Positions 1 through 7,836 of a DNA stretch of 44,975 bases are shown piece after piece. Numbering within the stretch: position 1 is the stretch's first letter; every line of letters begins with the position of its first letter. Both the position numbers and the translations under genes were made by a program. Source of the stretch: Clostridia bacterium (GTDB taxonomy: Bacteria; Bacillota; Clostridia; Oscillospirales; Acutalibacteraceae); the NCBI GenBank assembly GCA_017621885.1, contig JAGASD010000039.1, positions 1 to 44,975 on the forward strand, in the 5' to 3' direction. Below the pieces are notes generated by a model that saw only the letters and a list, made by a program, of their open reading frames with translations, had not been told where the DNA came from and made no database searches.

Positions 1-16
1 TAAATGCAAATCAATC

Positions 17-180
17 CGTAGGGGATGCATCTATGCATCCCGAAGAACGAAAAAGTAATTGTATAAATCGTGAACTATTGTTCGGTACGCATGGATGCGT
101 ACCCTACGGTAGTTGATTTTTCTAATCTGTTGTTTTTGTCAGCACATCATCCTATCGTAGGGTTTAGGCTTGCCTAAACA
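17..180. repeat. Three CGTAGGG-headed palindromic repeats
   Basis: Three short elements share the head CGTAGGG followed by a palindrome with a 2-nt loop. At 17-44 (+) the arms are 22-30 and 33-41. At 81-108 (read on -) the arms are 84-92 and 95-103. At 156-180 (+) the arms are 162-169 and 172-179. The stem sequences differ completely (GGGATGCAT, GGTACGCAT, GTTTAGGC) but each is perfectly self-complementary. Units 1 and 2 form an imperfect inverted pair. Small REP-like dispersed repeats of this style are known in bacteria; assignment to a named family is not possible from sequence alone. Confidence 0.7.
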
Positions 181-185
181 CAAGG

Positions 186-265
186 GTAACCGGTATCAAC
201 ACAGAGAACCGTCCCCTGTGTTAAAAGTAACCGGTATCAACACAGAGAACCGTCCCCTGTGTTAA
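186..265. repeat. Two tandem REP-like 39-bp repeats with hairpin
   Basis: An identical 39-bp unit occurs at 186-224 and 227-265, starting GTAACCGGTATCAACACAG and ending CTGTGTTAA. Each unit contains a 7-bp stem (AACACAG/CTGTGTT; 198-204 with 216-222 in the first copy) around an 11-nt loop containing GAACCGTCCC. The design resembles REP sequences mobilised by IS200-like REP-associated transposases; no such transposase gene lies in this window. Confidence 0.75.
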
Positions 266-464
266 GATCAATTTATCATACGATATTTTTTCGTTTTCGT
301 CAACGCTGTTACTTGATTAGCTTTGATGACTACAGAACATCGGAATCACAACCCTTTACGGAAATCAAATAACATTTTGAATTTTTACTTCCATTTATAT
401 ATGTCGAAAATTTAAAAAGACTTCATATATTTTTTCGGGAAATTTTAAACTTTGTAACAATAAA
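266..464. other. Non-coding stretch without recognisable signal
   Basis: AT-rich DNA between the repeat zone and the terminator of the YetF operon. I see no gene, structured RNA or clear promoter here. Confidence 0.5.
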
Positions 465-496
465 CAAAAAGAGTTGCCGCAAATTGGCAACTCTTT
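465..496 (-). terminator. Terminator of the yetF-DUF4363 operon
   Basis: An 11-bp perfect stem (468-478 with 486-496, 7-nt loop) is followed on the minus strand by TTTTTGTT. It lies about 20 bases past the stop of the 126-residue gene. Confidence 0.8.
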
Positions 497-515
497 ACAA
501 TTGTTTTGTATGATT

Positions 516-896
516 TTAAAGTATCGTGCTTAATGAGGGGGTGTTGGAATTTTTTATTCTTGCAAGTTCAACCTTAGCCCAGCTTATGTGTTCGATAGCT
601 GTTTTGGTGTCTCCCATAACAGCAAAATGCAATGCAGACGTCAGGTAACCCTTGACCCCGCTTGTTTCACCCTGACCTAAAACAATGTTTAAAAATCCGT
701 CGCGTTTTTCCCATTCAATCAATGTTTTTTCCAAATTCTCACGTGTAAGCGATTCTTCTTCATTTAAAGCGGCTTCAATACTTACGTCAAGGTGATTGGT
801 TACAGTATCACAGGTACTGTTTATAAAGAAAAGTGAAGCAATTGCAAAAGAAAATGCGAAAGCTATTAAAGATACCGCAATAATAAATCTGTTCAT
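516..896 (-). CDS. DUF4363-like small membrane-anchored protein
   Basis: A 126-residue protein with one N-terminal membrane segment (about residues 4-25, MNRFIIAVSLIAFAFSFAIA), then a soluble, mostly helical region. Length, topology and position directly after a YetF/DUF421 gene match the DUF4363 family, whose function is unknown. Its ATG lies immediately after the stop of the yetF-like gene (zero gap), so the two are surely cotranscribed and probably act together at the membrane. The soluble part (EWEKRDGFLNIVLG and AIEHISWAKVELARI) looks like a short helical bundle and carries no catalytic motif I recognise. Assigned by pattern and context only. Confidence 0.7.
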   Translation of the reverse strand: MNRFIIAVSLIAFAFSFAIASLFFINSTCDTVTNHLDVSIEAALNEEESLTRENLEKTLIEWEKRDGFLNIVLGQGETSGVKGYLTSALHFAVMGDTKTAIEHISWAKVELARIKNSNTPSLSTIL

Positions 897-1571
897 TCAG
901 CATTCCCTCTTTGTGATAATGTAATAATTCTTGCTTGAATCAACTGTCATAAGAAGAATTTCTTTTTGTTCTATATTTTCATATTTGATTTTTGATAAAA
1001 CTTCATTTTCTGTGATGCCGCAATCTTCAAAATTTGCTTTTATTATTTTACCGTCTACTATAATCTCACATGGCATACCTGTATTTTTTTCGGGCTTGTC
1101 GTAATTCTTGGGGGTTGAATTTCTCTTTTCGGGTTTTAAAAGCACGGAAAGTGTGCCGTTTGTTTCAACAATGGCAAATTGCACGTCTTTAATATCGAAA
1201 ACGTCTTTTTGCCTTAAAGCGGAAGTAACATCATTTATTGTAAATCTTAATTTTTTCAGGTTTTTTCGGTCTAATTTTCCGTTTCTTATTATTGTTATCG
1301 GTTTGCCGTCGGAAAGATATCGAAATTTAACACTTTTCATTGCTAAAAATGAATTAAGAATTTCAAAGCTCACAAGAAGTATGAGAGGTATTACGGAATT
1401 TGCCAAGGGCAGAGAGGTATCCATCACGGGATTGGTTGCAATTTCTGAAATAAGCAGAGTAATAACAAGCTCGCCCGGTTGCAATTCACCTAATTGCCGT
1501 TTTCCCATAAGCCTCACAAAAATAATTACCAAGCAATAAATAATAAAGGTTCTGATAATTACTGCAATCAT
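897..1571 (-). CDS. yetF: YetF/DUF421 family membrane protein
   Basis: A 224-residue protein with three hydrophobic segments in the first ~80 residues and a cytosolic C-terminal domain. The signature GKRQLGELQPGELVITLLIS (about residues 24-43) is characteristic of DUF421/YetF. The C-terminal part has the family pattern IIRNGKLDRKNLKKL followed by VETNGTLSVL. B. subtilis YetF-type proteins are associated with spores or membranes, but a biochemical role is not well established. The start is ATG at 1571 with GGTGA about 5 nt upstream. It is divergent from gerAA and followed directly by the DUF4363 gene. Confidence 0.88.
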   Translation of the reverse strand: MIAVIIRTFIIYCLVIIFVRLMGKRQLGELQPGELVITLLISEIATNPVMDTSLPLANSVIPLILLVSFEILNSFLAMKSVKFRYLSDGKPITIIRNGKLDRKNLKKLRFTINDVTSALRQKDVFDIKDVQFAIVETNGTLSVLLKPEKRNSTPKNYDKPEKNTGMPCEIIVDGKIIKANFEDCGITENEVLSKIKYENIEQKEILLMTVDSSKNYYIITKREC

Positions 1572-1667
1572 TTAATCACCATTTTTGGTATATCCTTTTT
1601 TTTATCGTATATTCTTGCATATTGAGGAAAAAACAAAAATAAGACAAACTGAAAACGGGTGATGATT

Positions 1668-3170
1668 TTGAAGGAAAAAAGCAACTGCTTTTTGCACCCC
1701 GACGACATAAAATCCTTTGAATTCGGTGACGTGCGGGAAAATGCCGTAGAAAACGGACGGCTTATTAAAGAGGCTTTCAAGGGGAGCTTTGATATCAAGG
1801 TTAAGAAAGGTTACTGTGCAGGCAAATGTGTTGTGTTTGCCAATTGCGACGGACTGTGTAACTCGGCAAAAATTGCCGATAATGCAATGCGACCTTTGTT
1901 GAGCTATAAAGGCGAGTTGCCCGAAGAAAATGCCCTTGATTTTATGTGCGACCATCTTTTGTGTTCAACCGAGCAAAGCAAAGAAACAGACCTTGGCAAG
2001 GCTGTTGATATGCTTTTAAGAGGCTCTCTGCTTATTTTTGTGGAAGGCTCAAAAAATTGTGTTGTTTTTGGTGTTCAGGCAATTCCCGAAAGGTCAATTA
2101 CAGAGCCCGACACAGACGTTCAGGAGTTTGGCTCTCGCGAGGGCTTTACAGAAAATATTAAAACCAATCTCACGCTGATAAGAAAGCGTCTTTGCACACC
2201 TAATTTTACCATTGAAATACAAGAGCAAGGAAAAGAAAGTAAGACACGTTTGCTTTTATGTTATATGAAAGGACGTGTGGATGAGGATTTGTTGAACGCA
2301 GTAAAAAAACGCCTTGAGAATCTTGATTTTGACACTGTTCTCGGTGCAGGTTATCTTCGTAAAACTCTTGATACAAAACGGCTTTCTTTTTTTACAATGG
2401 TCGGTCAGACGGAGCGCCCCGATACCTTTGCGGCGAAAATATGCGAGGGAAGAATCGGTATACTTATTGACGGAACACCCTTTGCACTTATTGTACCGAG
2501 GCTTTTTATTGAGAATTTTCAGACACTTGATGACTATATAAACCGCCCTTATTACGCAACCTTTATGCGTATTGTACGTTTTCTTGCATTTCTCATAAGC
2601 GTTTTTCTTCCCGGGATATTCGTTTCTATAGGACTTTTTCATCAGGAAATGCTCCCCGATGATATGCTCTATAATATAGTTGTAATGGAAAGCAACACTC
2701 TTTTTACACTGACTCTGGAAGCTCTTATAATTCATTTTGTTTATGAAACCGTAAGGGAAGCCGGGCTGAGAATGCCCAAATCCATAGGTCACGCAGTAAG
2801 TATTGTCGGCGCACTTGTAATCGGTGATGCGGCGGTAACAGCAGGTCTTATCGGTGCTCCTATGCTTATTATTGTTGCTCTTACGGCAATTTGTTCGCTC
2901 GTTTCGTCAGATTTGTATCAGCCTATATCCGTATTGCGTATTGTATTTATTATAATCGGTGGTTTTACAGGTCTTTACGGAATAATGATAGGTGCTGCGG
3001 CTCTTCTTATAAGTCTTGCTTCAATGACAGATTACTCCGTGCCGTTTCTTTCTCCGTTCTCCCCATACAAAAAATATTTGCTGAGAGATTCACTTGTAAG
3101 AATAAGTATGGAAAAATTAGGGAAAAATATATTTGATATAAATACAATAAAACTAAAAAACAAAAAGTGA
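1668..3170 (+). CDS. gerAA: Spore germinant receptor subunit GerAA
   Basis: About 500 residues. GerA-family receptors sit in the spore inner membrane and detect nutrient germinants; the A subunit has a large N-terminal cytosolic domain and a membrane domain. Here residues ~1-290 are soluble and contain the typical VDMLLRGSLLIFVEGS and VPRLFIENFQTLDDY segments. The C-terminal half has several membrane segments, for example RIVRFLAFLISVFLPGIFVS and SIVGALVIGDAAVTAGLIGA. GTG 1659 and ATG 1662 are also in frame, but the only Shine-Dalgarno-like sequence (GGGTGA, 1657-1662) has proper spacing only to TTG 1668, so I prefer that start. It is first in gerAA-AB-AC. No sigma-G promoter was convincingly found upstream. 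Confidence 0.93.
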   Translation: MKEKSNCFLHPDDIKSFEFGDVRENAVENGRLIKEAFKGSFDIKVKKGYCAGKCVVFANCDGLCNSAKIADNAMRPLLSYKGELPEENALDFMCDHLLCSTEQSKETDLGKAVDMLLRGSLLIFVEGSKNCVVFGVQAIPERSITEPDTDVQEFGSREGFTENIKTNLTLIRKRLCTPNFTIEIQEQGKESKTRLLLCYMKGRVDEDLLNAVKKRLENLDFDTVLGAGYLRKTLDTKRLSFFTMVGQTERPDTFAAKICEGRIGILIDGTPFALIVPRLFIENFQTLDDYINRPYYATFMRIVRFLAFLISVFLPGIFVSIGLFHQEMLPDDMLYNIVVMESNTLFTLTLEALIIHFVYETVREAGLRMPKSIGHAVSIVGALVIGDAAVTAGLIGAPMLIIVALTAICSLVSSDLYQPISVLRIVFIIIGGFTGLYGIMIGAAALLISLASMTDYSVPFLSPFSPYKKYLLRDSLVRISMEKLGKNIFDINTIKLKNKK

Positions 3171-3187
3171 TTCCGGAAGGTCAGTTT

Positions 3188-4276
3188 ATGGAAAAAACAA
3201 AAGTCAGCACACCCCAATTTTTTTCGTTGCTTTATTTGTCGGTTTTAAGCAGCATTTTTATGTATATTTCTTCACCGGAAATAACAATATCTGGAACGGA
3301 TTCTCTTTTGAGACCCGTGGTGTTTATTGCTGTCAGCATAGTAAGTGCATTGCCCTTGCTGTTTGTTTATAAAAAGCTCGGACAGAATGAAACCAATTAT
3401 AAAAAGCTTTATGAAAGCAAATTCGGTAAAATAACAGCTGTTATATATTCCGTGGTTTATTTATTGGGGATTGTGCGCACTACTGCAAGATTTGATTTGT
3501 TTGCGAGCTCGGAGCTTTTTCCCGGTGCTGAAATGACTCTTTTTATAATAGGTCTTGTTGCAGTTTGTGCGGCGCTTTCTTTATTGGGCTTGGAGTCCTT
3601 GACAAGGGCAGGGGTTATTTTTACTTTTATCGTTGTGTGTGCCACGGGCTTTGTGATGCTTTCTTTATGGGATGAAATAAGCGTTCTCAATTTCACTCCG
3701 TTGTTTCAGGACGGGGCAGGCCGTTTTTTCTCTGACAGCATTCTTTTTTCTTTACAAGCCTCTGAAATAGGCGTGCTTCTTACTGTTTTGCCTCAAATCA
3801 AAGGCAACTTGAAAAAAGGCTTTGTATGGTGGGCGATTTTAAGCGGAGCGACTTTTATTGCCGTGTTGTTTTTTGTTGTAGGTACACTTGGTGCTTTTGC
3901 TGATACACAGCTTTTTCCTACGTATACGGCTGTTACTCTTGCGAAATTCGGCTTGCTTCAGCGTATGGATGCACTTGAAACAGCAATATGGATTCTTTGC
4001 GTTGTAGAAAAAATCGCATTGTATTTCTTCGTCGTTAAAAAAAATCTCAAAATACTTTTCCCTAAAGTTAAGAAAAGCACATTGTGTCTTGTGCAGGCTT
4101 TGTCGGTTTGTGCAGTGTTGGTATTTGTTTCCGGTAATCTTGAAAGGTTTTCTTTCATATCTTATACACCGATTGTTGTGGGAATGTATGTTGTGCCCGT
4201 TATTCTGTTACCCGTTTCGGTTTTATTTTATTTGAAAAAGGTGAAGAAAAGTGAAAAAAGCCCTCAACAGTCTTAA
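3188..4276 (+). CDS. gerAB: Spore germinant receptor subunit GerAB
   Basis: A polytopic membrane protein of about 362 residues with ~10 hydrophobic segments and only short loops, typical of GerAB/YndE-type subunits of the APC transporter superfamily. In the GerA complex this subunit binds the germinant. Examples of membrane segments are FIIGLVAVCAALSLLGLESL and IAVLFFVVGTLGAFADTQLF. An in-frame GTG at 3167 overlaps the gerAA stop, but GGAAGG at 3175-3180 sits 7 nt before ATG 3188, so that start is preferred. It overlaps the start of gerAC by 26 bases, indicating translational coupling within the operon. Confidence 0.92.
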   Translation: MEKTKVSTPQFFSLLYLSVLSSIFMYISSPEITISGTDSLLRPVVFIAVSIVSALPLLFVYKKLGQNETNYKKLYESKFGKITAVIYSVVYLLGIVRTTARFDLFASSELFPGAEMTLFIIGLVAVCAALSLLGLESLTRAGVIFTFIVVCATGFVMLSLWDEISVLNFTPLFQDGAGRFFSDSILFSLQASEIGVLLTVLPQIKGNLKKGFVWWAILSGATFIAVLFFVVGTLGAFADTQLFPTYTAVTLAKFGLLQRMDALETAIWILCVVEKIALYFFVVKKNLKILFPKVKKSTLCLVQALSVCAVLVFVSGNLERFSFISYTPIVVGMYVVPVILLPVSVLFYLKKVKKSEKSPQQS

Positions 4277-5417
4277 AGCAATTGTATGCATTCTGATTAT
4301 TCTGTTTTCGTTCACATCCTGTGAAAAGGCAGGTACAGAGCTTTCTGACCTTATGATAATTCAGGGTATAGGCATAGATACTGCACAAGGCGGCTACAAG
4401 GTAACCGTTGAAATTCTCAATAACGAGCAAAGCGGTTCTCCGAGCGGTGATTCTTCAAGCGAAAATAAAACCAAAATATATAACGCTGAGGGGGAAACCG
4501 TCGGTGCGGCACTTATGCAGTTGACAACCAAAAGCGGAAACAAGCCTTTTTATGCACATAACCGCGTGATTGTAATAGGGCAGGATGCGGCAAACAGAAA
4601 GCTTTCGGATATTATTGATTACTTTGAAAGAAATTTTGATTCAAGAGCATCTGAGCTTATTTGCATCGCGAAGAATACCGATGCAGAAAAGGTAATAAGA
4701 GCAAAGCTTCTTAACGATACGGTGAAAAGTAAAATACTTGAAAAAATGCTTGAACAAAGCTATAAGGAGTCGCTTGTACCGAGAATGAGAATTATTGATG
4801 CCGTAAATGCAATTAAGGATGATACGAGTTACATCTGCATACCTGCCGTTACCGTACGCAAAAACGGTGAAAATGAAGATTTTACCCTGGACGGATGCGC
4901 ACTCTTTGATAAAGACGAGACCTTTTCTATGTATCTCGGCTCAGGTGATGCACAGGGCCTTGCGTACCTTAACGATGAAATAAAAAAAGGTTTCATAAGT
5001 GCTGAGCTTCAGAACGGACAAAGAGCAACATTTATCATCAATAAGGGTAAAACTCATTATAAAATAACAAAGGAAAACGGGGTTTTCCATTACAAGCTTA
5101 CGGTTGACGTTTCCTGCGACCTTGAAGAGGTGGGTGGCGCCGAATATTTCAGTACGGAATACGGATTTATGGAGGAATTGAAAGCTGCGGTAGGTAAGAC
5201 AATTGCCAAAAAAATGGAAAATACCCTGACTGTTTTAAAAAGTGAGCACGGAGGAGATGCGGTTCATTACGGGAAAAGGCTTATGCTTCAGGATTACGGT
5301 TCGTATGAAACGGTCAAAAACCAATGGGATAAAGCTTTTCGCGACAGCAAAACAAGCATCAACGTTAATGTGACCATCCGCCGTATAGGAGAGGAAACAT
5401 TTCACAGTAAAAAATAA
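4251..5417 (+). CDS. gerAC: Spore germination lipoprotein GerAC
   Basis: A 388-residue lipoprotein. The signal peptide ends in the lipobox FTSC (Cys about residue 25), so the mature protein should be anchored to the outer face of the spore inner membrane. Family features include SDLMIIQGIGID just after the lipobox, GAALMQLTTKSGNKPFYAHN (the A..L....K..F.AH pattern) and a C-terminal helix-rich domain with KNQWDKAFRDSKTSINVNVT. Start GTG 4251 lies inside the 3' end of gerAB, preceded by AAGGTG. It is the last gene of the receptor operon, followed by the terminator at 5431-5481. Confidence 0.93.
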   Translation: MKKALNSLKAIVCILIILFSFTSCEKAGTELSDLMIIQGIGIDTAQGGYKVTVEILNNEQSGSPSGDSSSENKTKIYNAEGETVGAALMQLTTKSGNKPFYAHNRVIVIGQDAANRKLSDIIDYFERNFDSRASELICIAKNTDAEKVIRAKLLNDTVKSKILEKMLEQSYKESLVPRMRIIDAVNAIKDDTSYICIPAVTVRKNGENEDFTLDGCALFDKDETFSMYLGSGDAQGLAYLNDEIKKGFISAELQNGQRATFIINKGKTHYKITKENGVFHYKLTVDVSCDLEEVGGAEYFSTEYGFMEELKAAVGKTIAKKMENTLTVLKSEHGGDAVHYGKRLMLQDYGSYETVKNQWDKAFRDSKTSINVNVTIRRIGEETFHSKK

Positions 5418-5430
5418 AATCTTGTATAAT

Positions 5431-5481
5431 CGCCGTCTTTTTGTTATTATATAGAAAAGCAAAAAAGAAGGCGGTTTTTTT
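5431..5481 (+). terminator. Terminator hairpin of ger operon overlapping next start
   Basis: A 12-pair stem with one mismatch and a one-base bulge (5431-5443 with 5460-5473) is followed by seven T (5475-5481). The 3' arm contains AGAAGGCGG, the only Shine-Dalgarno-like sequence for the next gene, and the T-run runs into its TTG start at 5480. Confidence 0.75.
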
Positions 5482-6451
5482 GTATTCTTTAGGTGTTGAT
5501 ATCGGCGGTACAAAATGTGCGGTCGTGCTTGGTAAAGGCGAAGTATCTGATAGTATTGACGGTTTTATAATTGATAAAATAAAATTTCCTACTGACGTAA
5601 ATCGCGGTTGGAAGAAGATAGTTGATGAAATAACAGAAAAAGCGGATGAGCTTCTTTTAAGAAATAACGTTTCTGCGGAAAGCTTAATCGGTGTGGGTGT
5701 CAGCTGCGGAGGTCCTCTTGACAGTAAAAAAGGTGTTATAAACTGTCCTCCCAATTTGCCGGATTGGGACGGTGTTCCCATTGTAAAAATATTGTCTGAG
5801 CATTACGGAGTGAAATGTGTGCTTCATAATGATGCCAACGCTTGTGCTGTTGCTGAATGGCGGTTTGGCGCAGGCAAAGGCTTCAATAACGTTGTGTTTC
5901 TCACATTCGGTACGGGAATGGGTGCAGGGCTTATTCTTGACGGCAAGCTTTACAGCGGCACCAATGACGGTGCAGGTGAGGTGGGTCACATAAGACTCGC
6001 TGAAGACGGTCCGGCGGGATATGGCAAAAACGGCTCTTTTGAGGGCTTTTGTTCAGGCGGAGGAATTAAAAACCTTGCAGAAATCACGGCTCATAAATAT
6101 CTTGAATTGAATAAGAAAAGCGTTTTGTTTACTTGTGAGGATGATATAAAAAAGCTTACTGCGCAGAATGTGGCAGCGGCTATGTGTCAGGGTGACGAGT
6201 TCGCCATAGAGGTCTATGAAAAATGTGCCGAGTACCTTGGTAGAGGGCTTTCAATTATAATTGATATTCTTAACCCTGAGGTTATTGTTATCGGCAGTAT
6301 TTTTGAAAGAAACAGTGAATTCTTTTTACCCCGTATTAAATCCGTTATTGAAAAAGAAGCACTTTGCTTTAATGCAGAAGTGTGCGAAATCCGCTCCGCT
6401 CAGTTGGGTGACAGAATTGGTGATTTTGCCGCTTTGGGTGTTTTATTCTGA
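5480..6451 (+). CDS. ROK-family sugar kinase
   Basis: A protein of about 323 residues. ROK proteins phosphorylate hexoses such as glucose or N-acetylmannosamine, or act as sugar-responsive repressors. This one has no helix-turn-helix and so should be a kinase. The N-terminal phosphate loop is GVDIGGTKCAVVLG, the catalytic region is NDANACAVAEWRFGAG, and LTFGTGMGAGLIL is the second ATP motif. The usual ROK zinc site (CxCGxxGCxE) is absent: the equivalent stretch reads GYGKNGSFEGFCSGGG with a single Cys. The start is set at TTG 5480 because the protein aligns from there; the in-frame TTG 5441 lies inside the terminator loop. It is followed 10 nt later by a SIS isomerase, suggesting a shared sugar-phosphate pathway. 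The substrate is unknown. Confidence 0.85.
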   Translation: MYSLGVDIGGTKCAVVLGKGEVSDSIDGFIIDKIKFPTDVNRGWKKIVDEITEKADELLLRNNVSAESLIGVGVSCGGPLDSKKGVINCPPNLPDWDGVPIVKILSEHYGVKCVLHNDANACAVAEWRFGAGKGFNNVVFLTFGTGMGAGLILDGKLYSGTNDGAGEVGHIRLAEDGPAGYGKNGSFEGFCSGGGIKNLAEITAHKYLELNKKSVLFTCEDDIKKLTAQNVAAAMCQGDEFAIEVYEKCAEYLGRGLSIIIDILNPEVIVIGSIFERNSEFFLPRIKSVIEKEALCFNAEVCEIRSAQLGDRIGDFAALGVLF

Positions 6452-6461
6452 GGTGTTTAAA

Positions 6462-7103
6462 ATGAAAAACAGTACAAAAAATTTTTTAACAGAGCTTATA
6501 AAAAAATACCCTTCTCTTGCCATTTGTGAGAAGGATATAAAAAAAGCTTTTGATATTTTATTTGATTGTTACAGTAATTCGGGTAAAGTCCTTGTTTGCG
6601 GTAATGGTGGCAGTGCTGCAGACTCAGAGCACATTGTGGGAGAGCTTATGAAAGGCTTCAAGCTTCCGCGAAAGCTTACCGATGAAGATAAAAAAGCCTT
6701 TTTACAGTTTTCAGACGGAGAAAAAATCGCAGATAGTTTGCAAAAAGGTCTTCCTGCAATATCTCTTGTGAGCCACACGGGACTTATGACGGCTTTTCTT
6801 AACGACTGTGACCCTGAGTTTCTTTTTGCACAGCAGGTTTACGGATATATGAAAACTCAGGATGTGCTTATAGCTTTAAGTACATCGGGTAACTCAAAAA
6901 ATGTGGTGAATGCTTGTGTTACCGCTAAAGCATTGAATGGTAAGACAATTGCAATAACGGGGGAGAAGGAGTCGAAGCTTTCAGAAATCTCGGACATAAC
7001 AATAAAACTTCCGTCAGAAGATACGGCAGAAATTCAGGAATACACCCTTCCCGTTTACCATTGCATCTGCGCAATGCTTGAAGAAGAATTTTTCGGAGAG
7101 TAA
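6462..7103 (+). CDS. GmhA-like SIS-domain phosphosugar isomerase
   Basis: A 213-residue single-SIS-domain protein resembling sedoheptulose-7-phosphate isomerase (GmhA). Motifs include VLVCGNGGSAADSEHIVGEL (phosphosugar loop, about residues 44-63), LSTSGNSKNVV (second phosphate-binding Ser/Thr loop) and a C-terminal helix with EYTLPVYHCICAMLEEEFF. It is slightly longer than GmhA (about 190-200 residues) owing to an insert around KLPRKLTDEDKKAFLQF, which also occurs in GmhA-like proteins of Clostridia. ATG 6462 is preceded by GAGGTG. It is cotranscribed with the ROK kinase. The LPS heptose pathway is not expected in this organism, so the true substrate is uncertain. Confidence 0.82.
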   Translation: MKNSTKNFLTELIKKYPSLAICEKDIKKAFDILFDCYSNSGKVLVCGNGGSAADSEHIVGELMKGFKLPRKLTDEDKKAFLQFSDGEKIADSLQKGLPAISLVSHTGLMTAFLNDCDPEFLFAQQVYGYMKTQDVLIALSTSGNSKNVVNACVTAKALNGKTIAITGEKESKLSEISDITIKLPSEDTAEIQEYTLPVYHCICAMLEEEFFGE

Positions 7104-7130
7104 GATTTTAGTACATAAATGATTATAATA

Positions 7131-7170
7131 AAAAGTGATAGCAGAGAAGTGGTTTCTGCTATCACTTTTT
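7131..7170. terminator. Bidirectional terminator between convergent operons
   Basis: A long stem AAAGTGATAGCAGA/TCTGCTATCACTTT with a short loop has A-runs 5' and T-runs 3'. It can end both the ROK-SIS transcript (+) and the yfhO-comM-ktrBA transcript (-). Confidence 0.85.
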
Positions 7171-7174
7171 TAAT

Positions 7175-7825
7175 TTATTTTTGATTTGTAAGCTTCATTA
7201 TGTCCTTTTGCTTGCCGATTGTCATAATATGGTCGTTCGTTTTGAAAACGTAATTGGCGCCGGGTGCAGGGTTTATTTCATTACCGTTTTTAACGGCAAT
7301 AATATTAACGCTGTGGTTTTTGCGCACGTTGATTTCAACAATTGATTTGTTTATCCAAGAAACGGGGACGGCGATTTCATAAATTGCGTATTCATTTGTA
7401 ACCTGAATCAAGTCAAAAATATTCTGTGCATTGTAGCGTATGCCTGTTTTTTCTGCAATCTGTTTTTCTGCATAAATAACGTCATCTGCACCGATTTTAT
7501 AAAGAAGATCGGACTGTCTGTCAAGCTTTGCAGTTGAAACAACGTACTGTGCTCCCAATTCTTTGAGCATAGACGTAATTTCCATTGAAGCCTGAAAATC
7601 GTCGTCGATACAAACAAAGCAGACGTCGTAATTGTTAATACCTAAAGCTCTTAAAACGCCTTCGTTTGTGCAATCACCGACGAAAGAGTCGGTCAAAAGG
7701 TTGTTCAGCCTTTCAAGCTTTTCTGCTTCTTTGTCTACAGCAACAACATCGTTTCCTAAATCTATAAGCTTTTTTGCAAGGTGCTTTCCGAAGCGGCCAA
7801 CACCGATAAGAAGAAATGATTTCAT
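7175..7825 (-). CDS. ktrA: Potassium uptake regulatory protein KtrA/TrkA
   Basis: A 216-residue cytosolic RCK protein that gates a Ktr/Trk potassium channel through nucleotide binding. The N-terminal Rossmann motif is LIGVGRFGKHLAKKL (GxGxxG), with the acidic end of beta-2 at VAVDKEAEK. A TrkA_C domain follows (about residues 135-216; MTIGKQKDIMKL at the end). The single RCK module matches KtrA-type rather than duplicated E. coli TrkA. A GTG at 7834 is in frame, but AAAGGTGA at 7838-7831 is correctly spaced for ATG 7825. It follows ktrB by 11 nt, the usual pairing, and is last in the operon. Confidence 0.93.
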   Translation of the reverse strand: MKSFLLIGVGRFGKHLAKKLIDLGNDVVAVDKEAEKLERLNNLLTDSFVGDCTNEGVLRALGINNYDVCFVCIDDDFQASMEITSMLKELGAQYVVSTAKLDRQSDLLYKIGADDVIYAEKQIAEKTGIRYNAQNIFDLIQVTNEYAIYEIAVPVSWINKSIVEINVRKNHSVNIIAVKNGNEINPAPGANYVFKTNDHIMTIGKQKDIMKLTNQK

Positions 7826-7836
7826 ATCTATCACCT

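Noticed and set aside
186-265. CRISPR-like direct repeats
   Set aside because: Only two copies with a 2-bp gap and no spacers or cas genes; the hairpin design fits REP sequence.
1108-1539. Open frame on the + strand across yetF
   Set aside because: Antisense shadow of the well-supported YetF frame, without a ribosome site.
1572-1660. Sigma-G promoter for gerAA
   Set aside because: TGCATA and CATATT pieces are present but never with a proper 17-18 nt spacing to a partner box.
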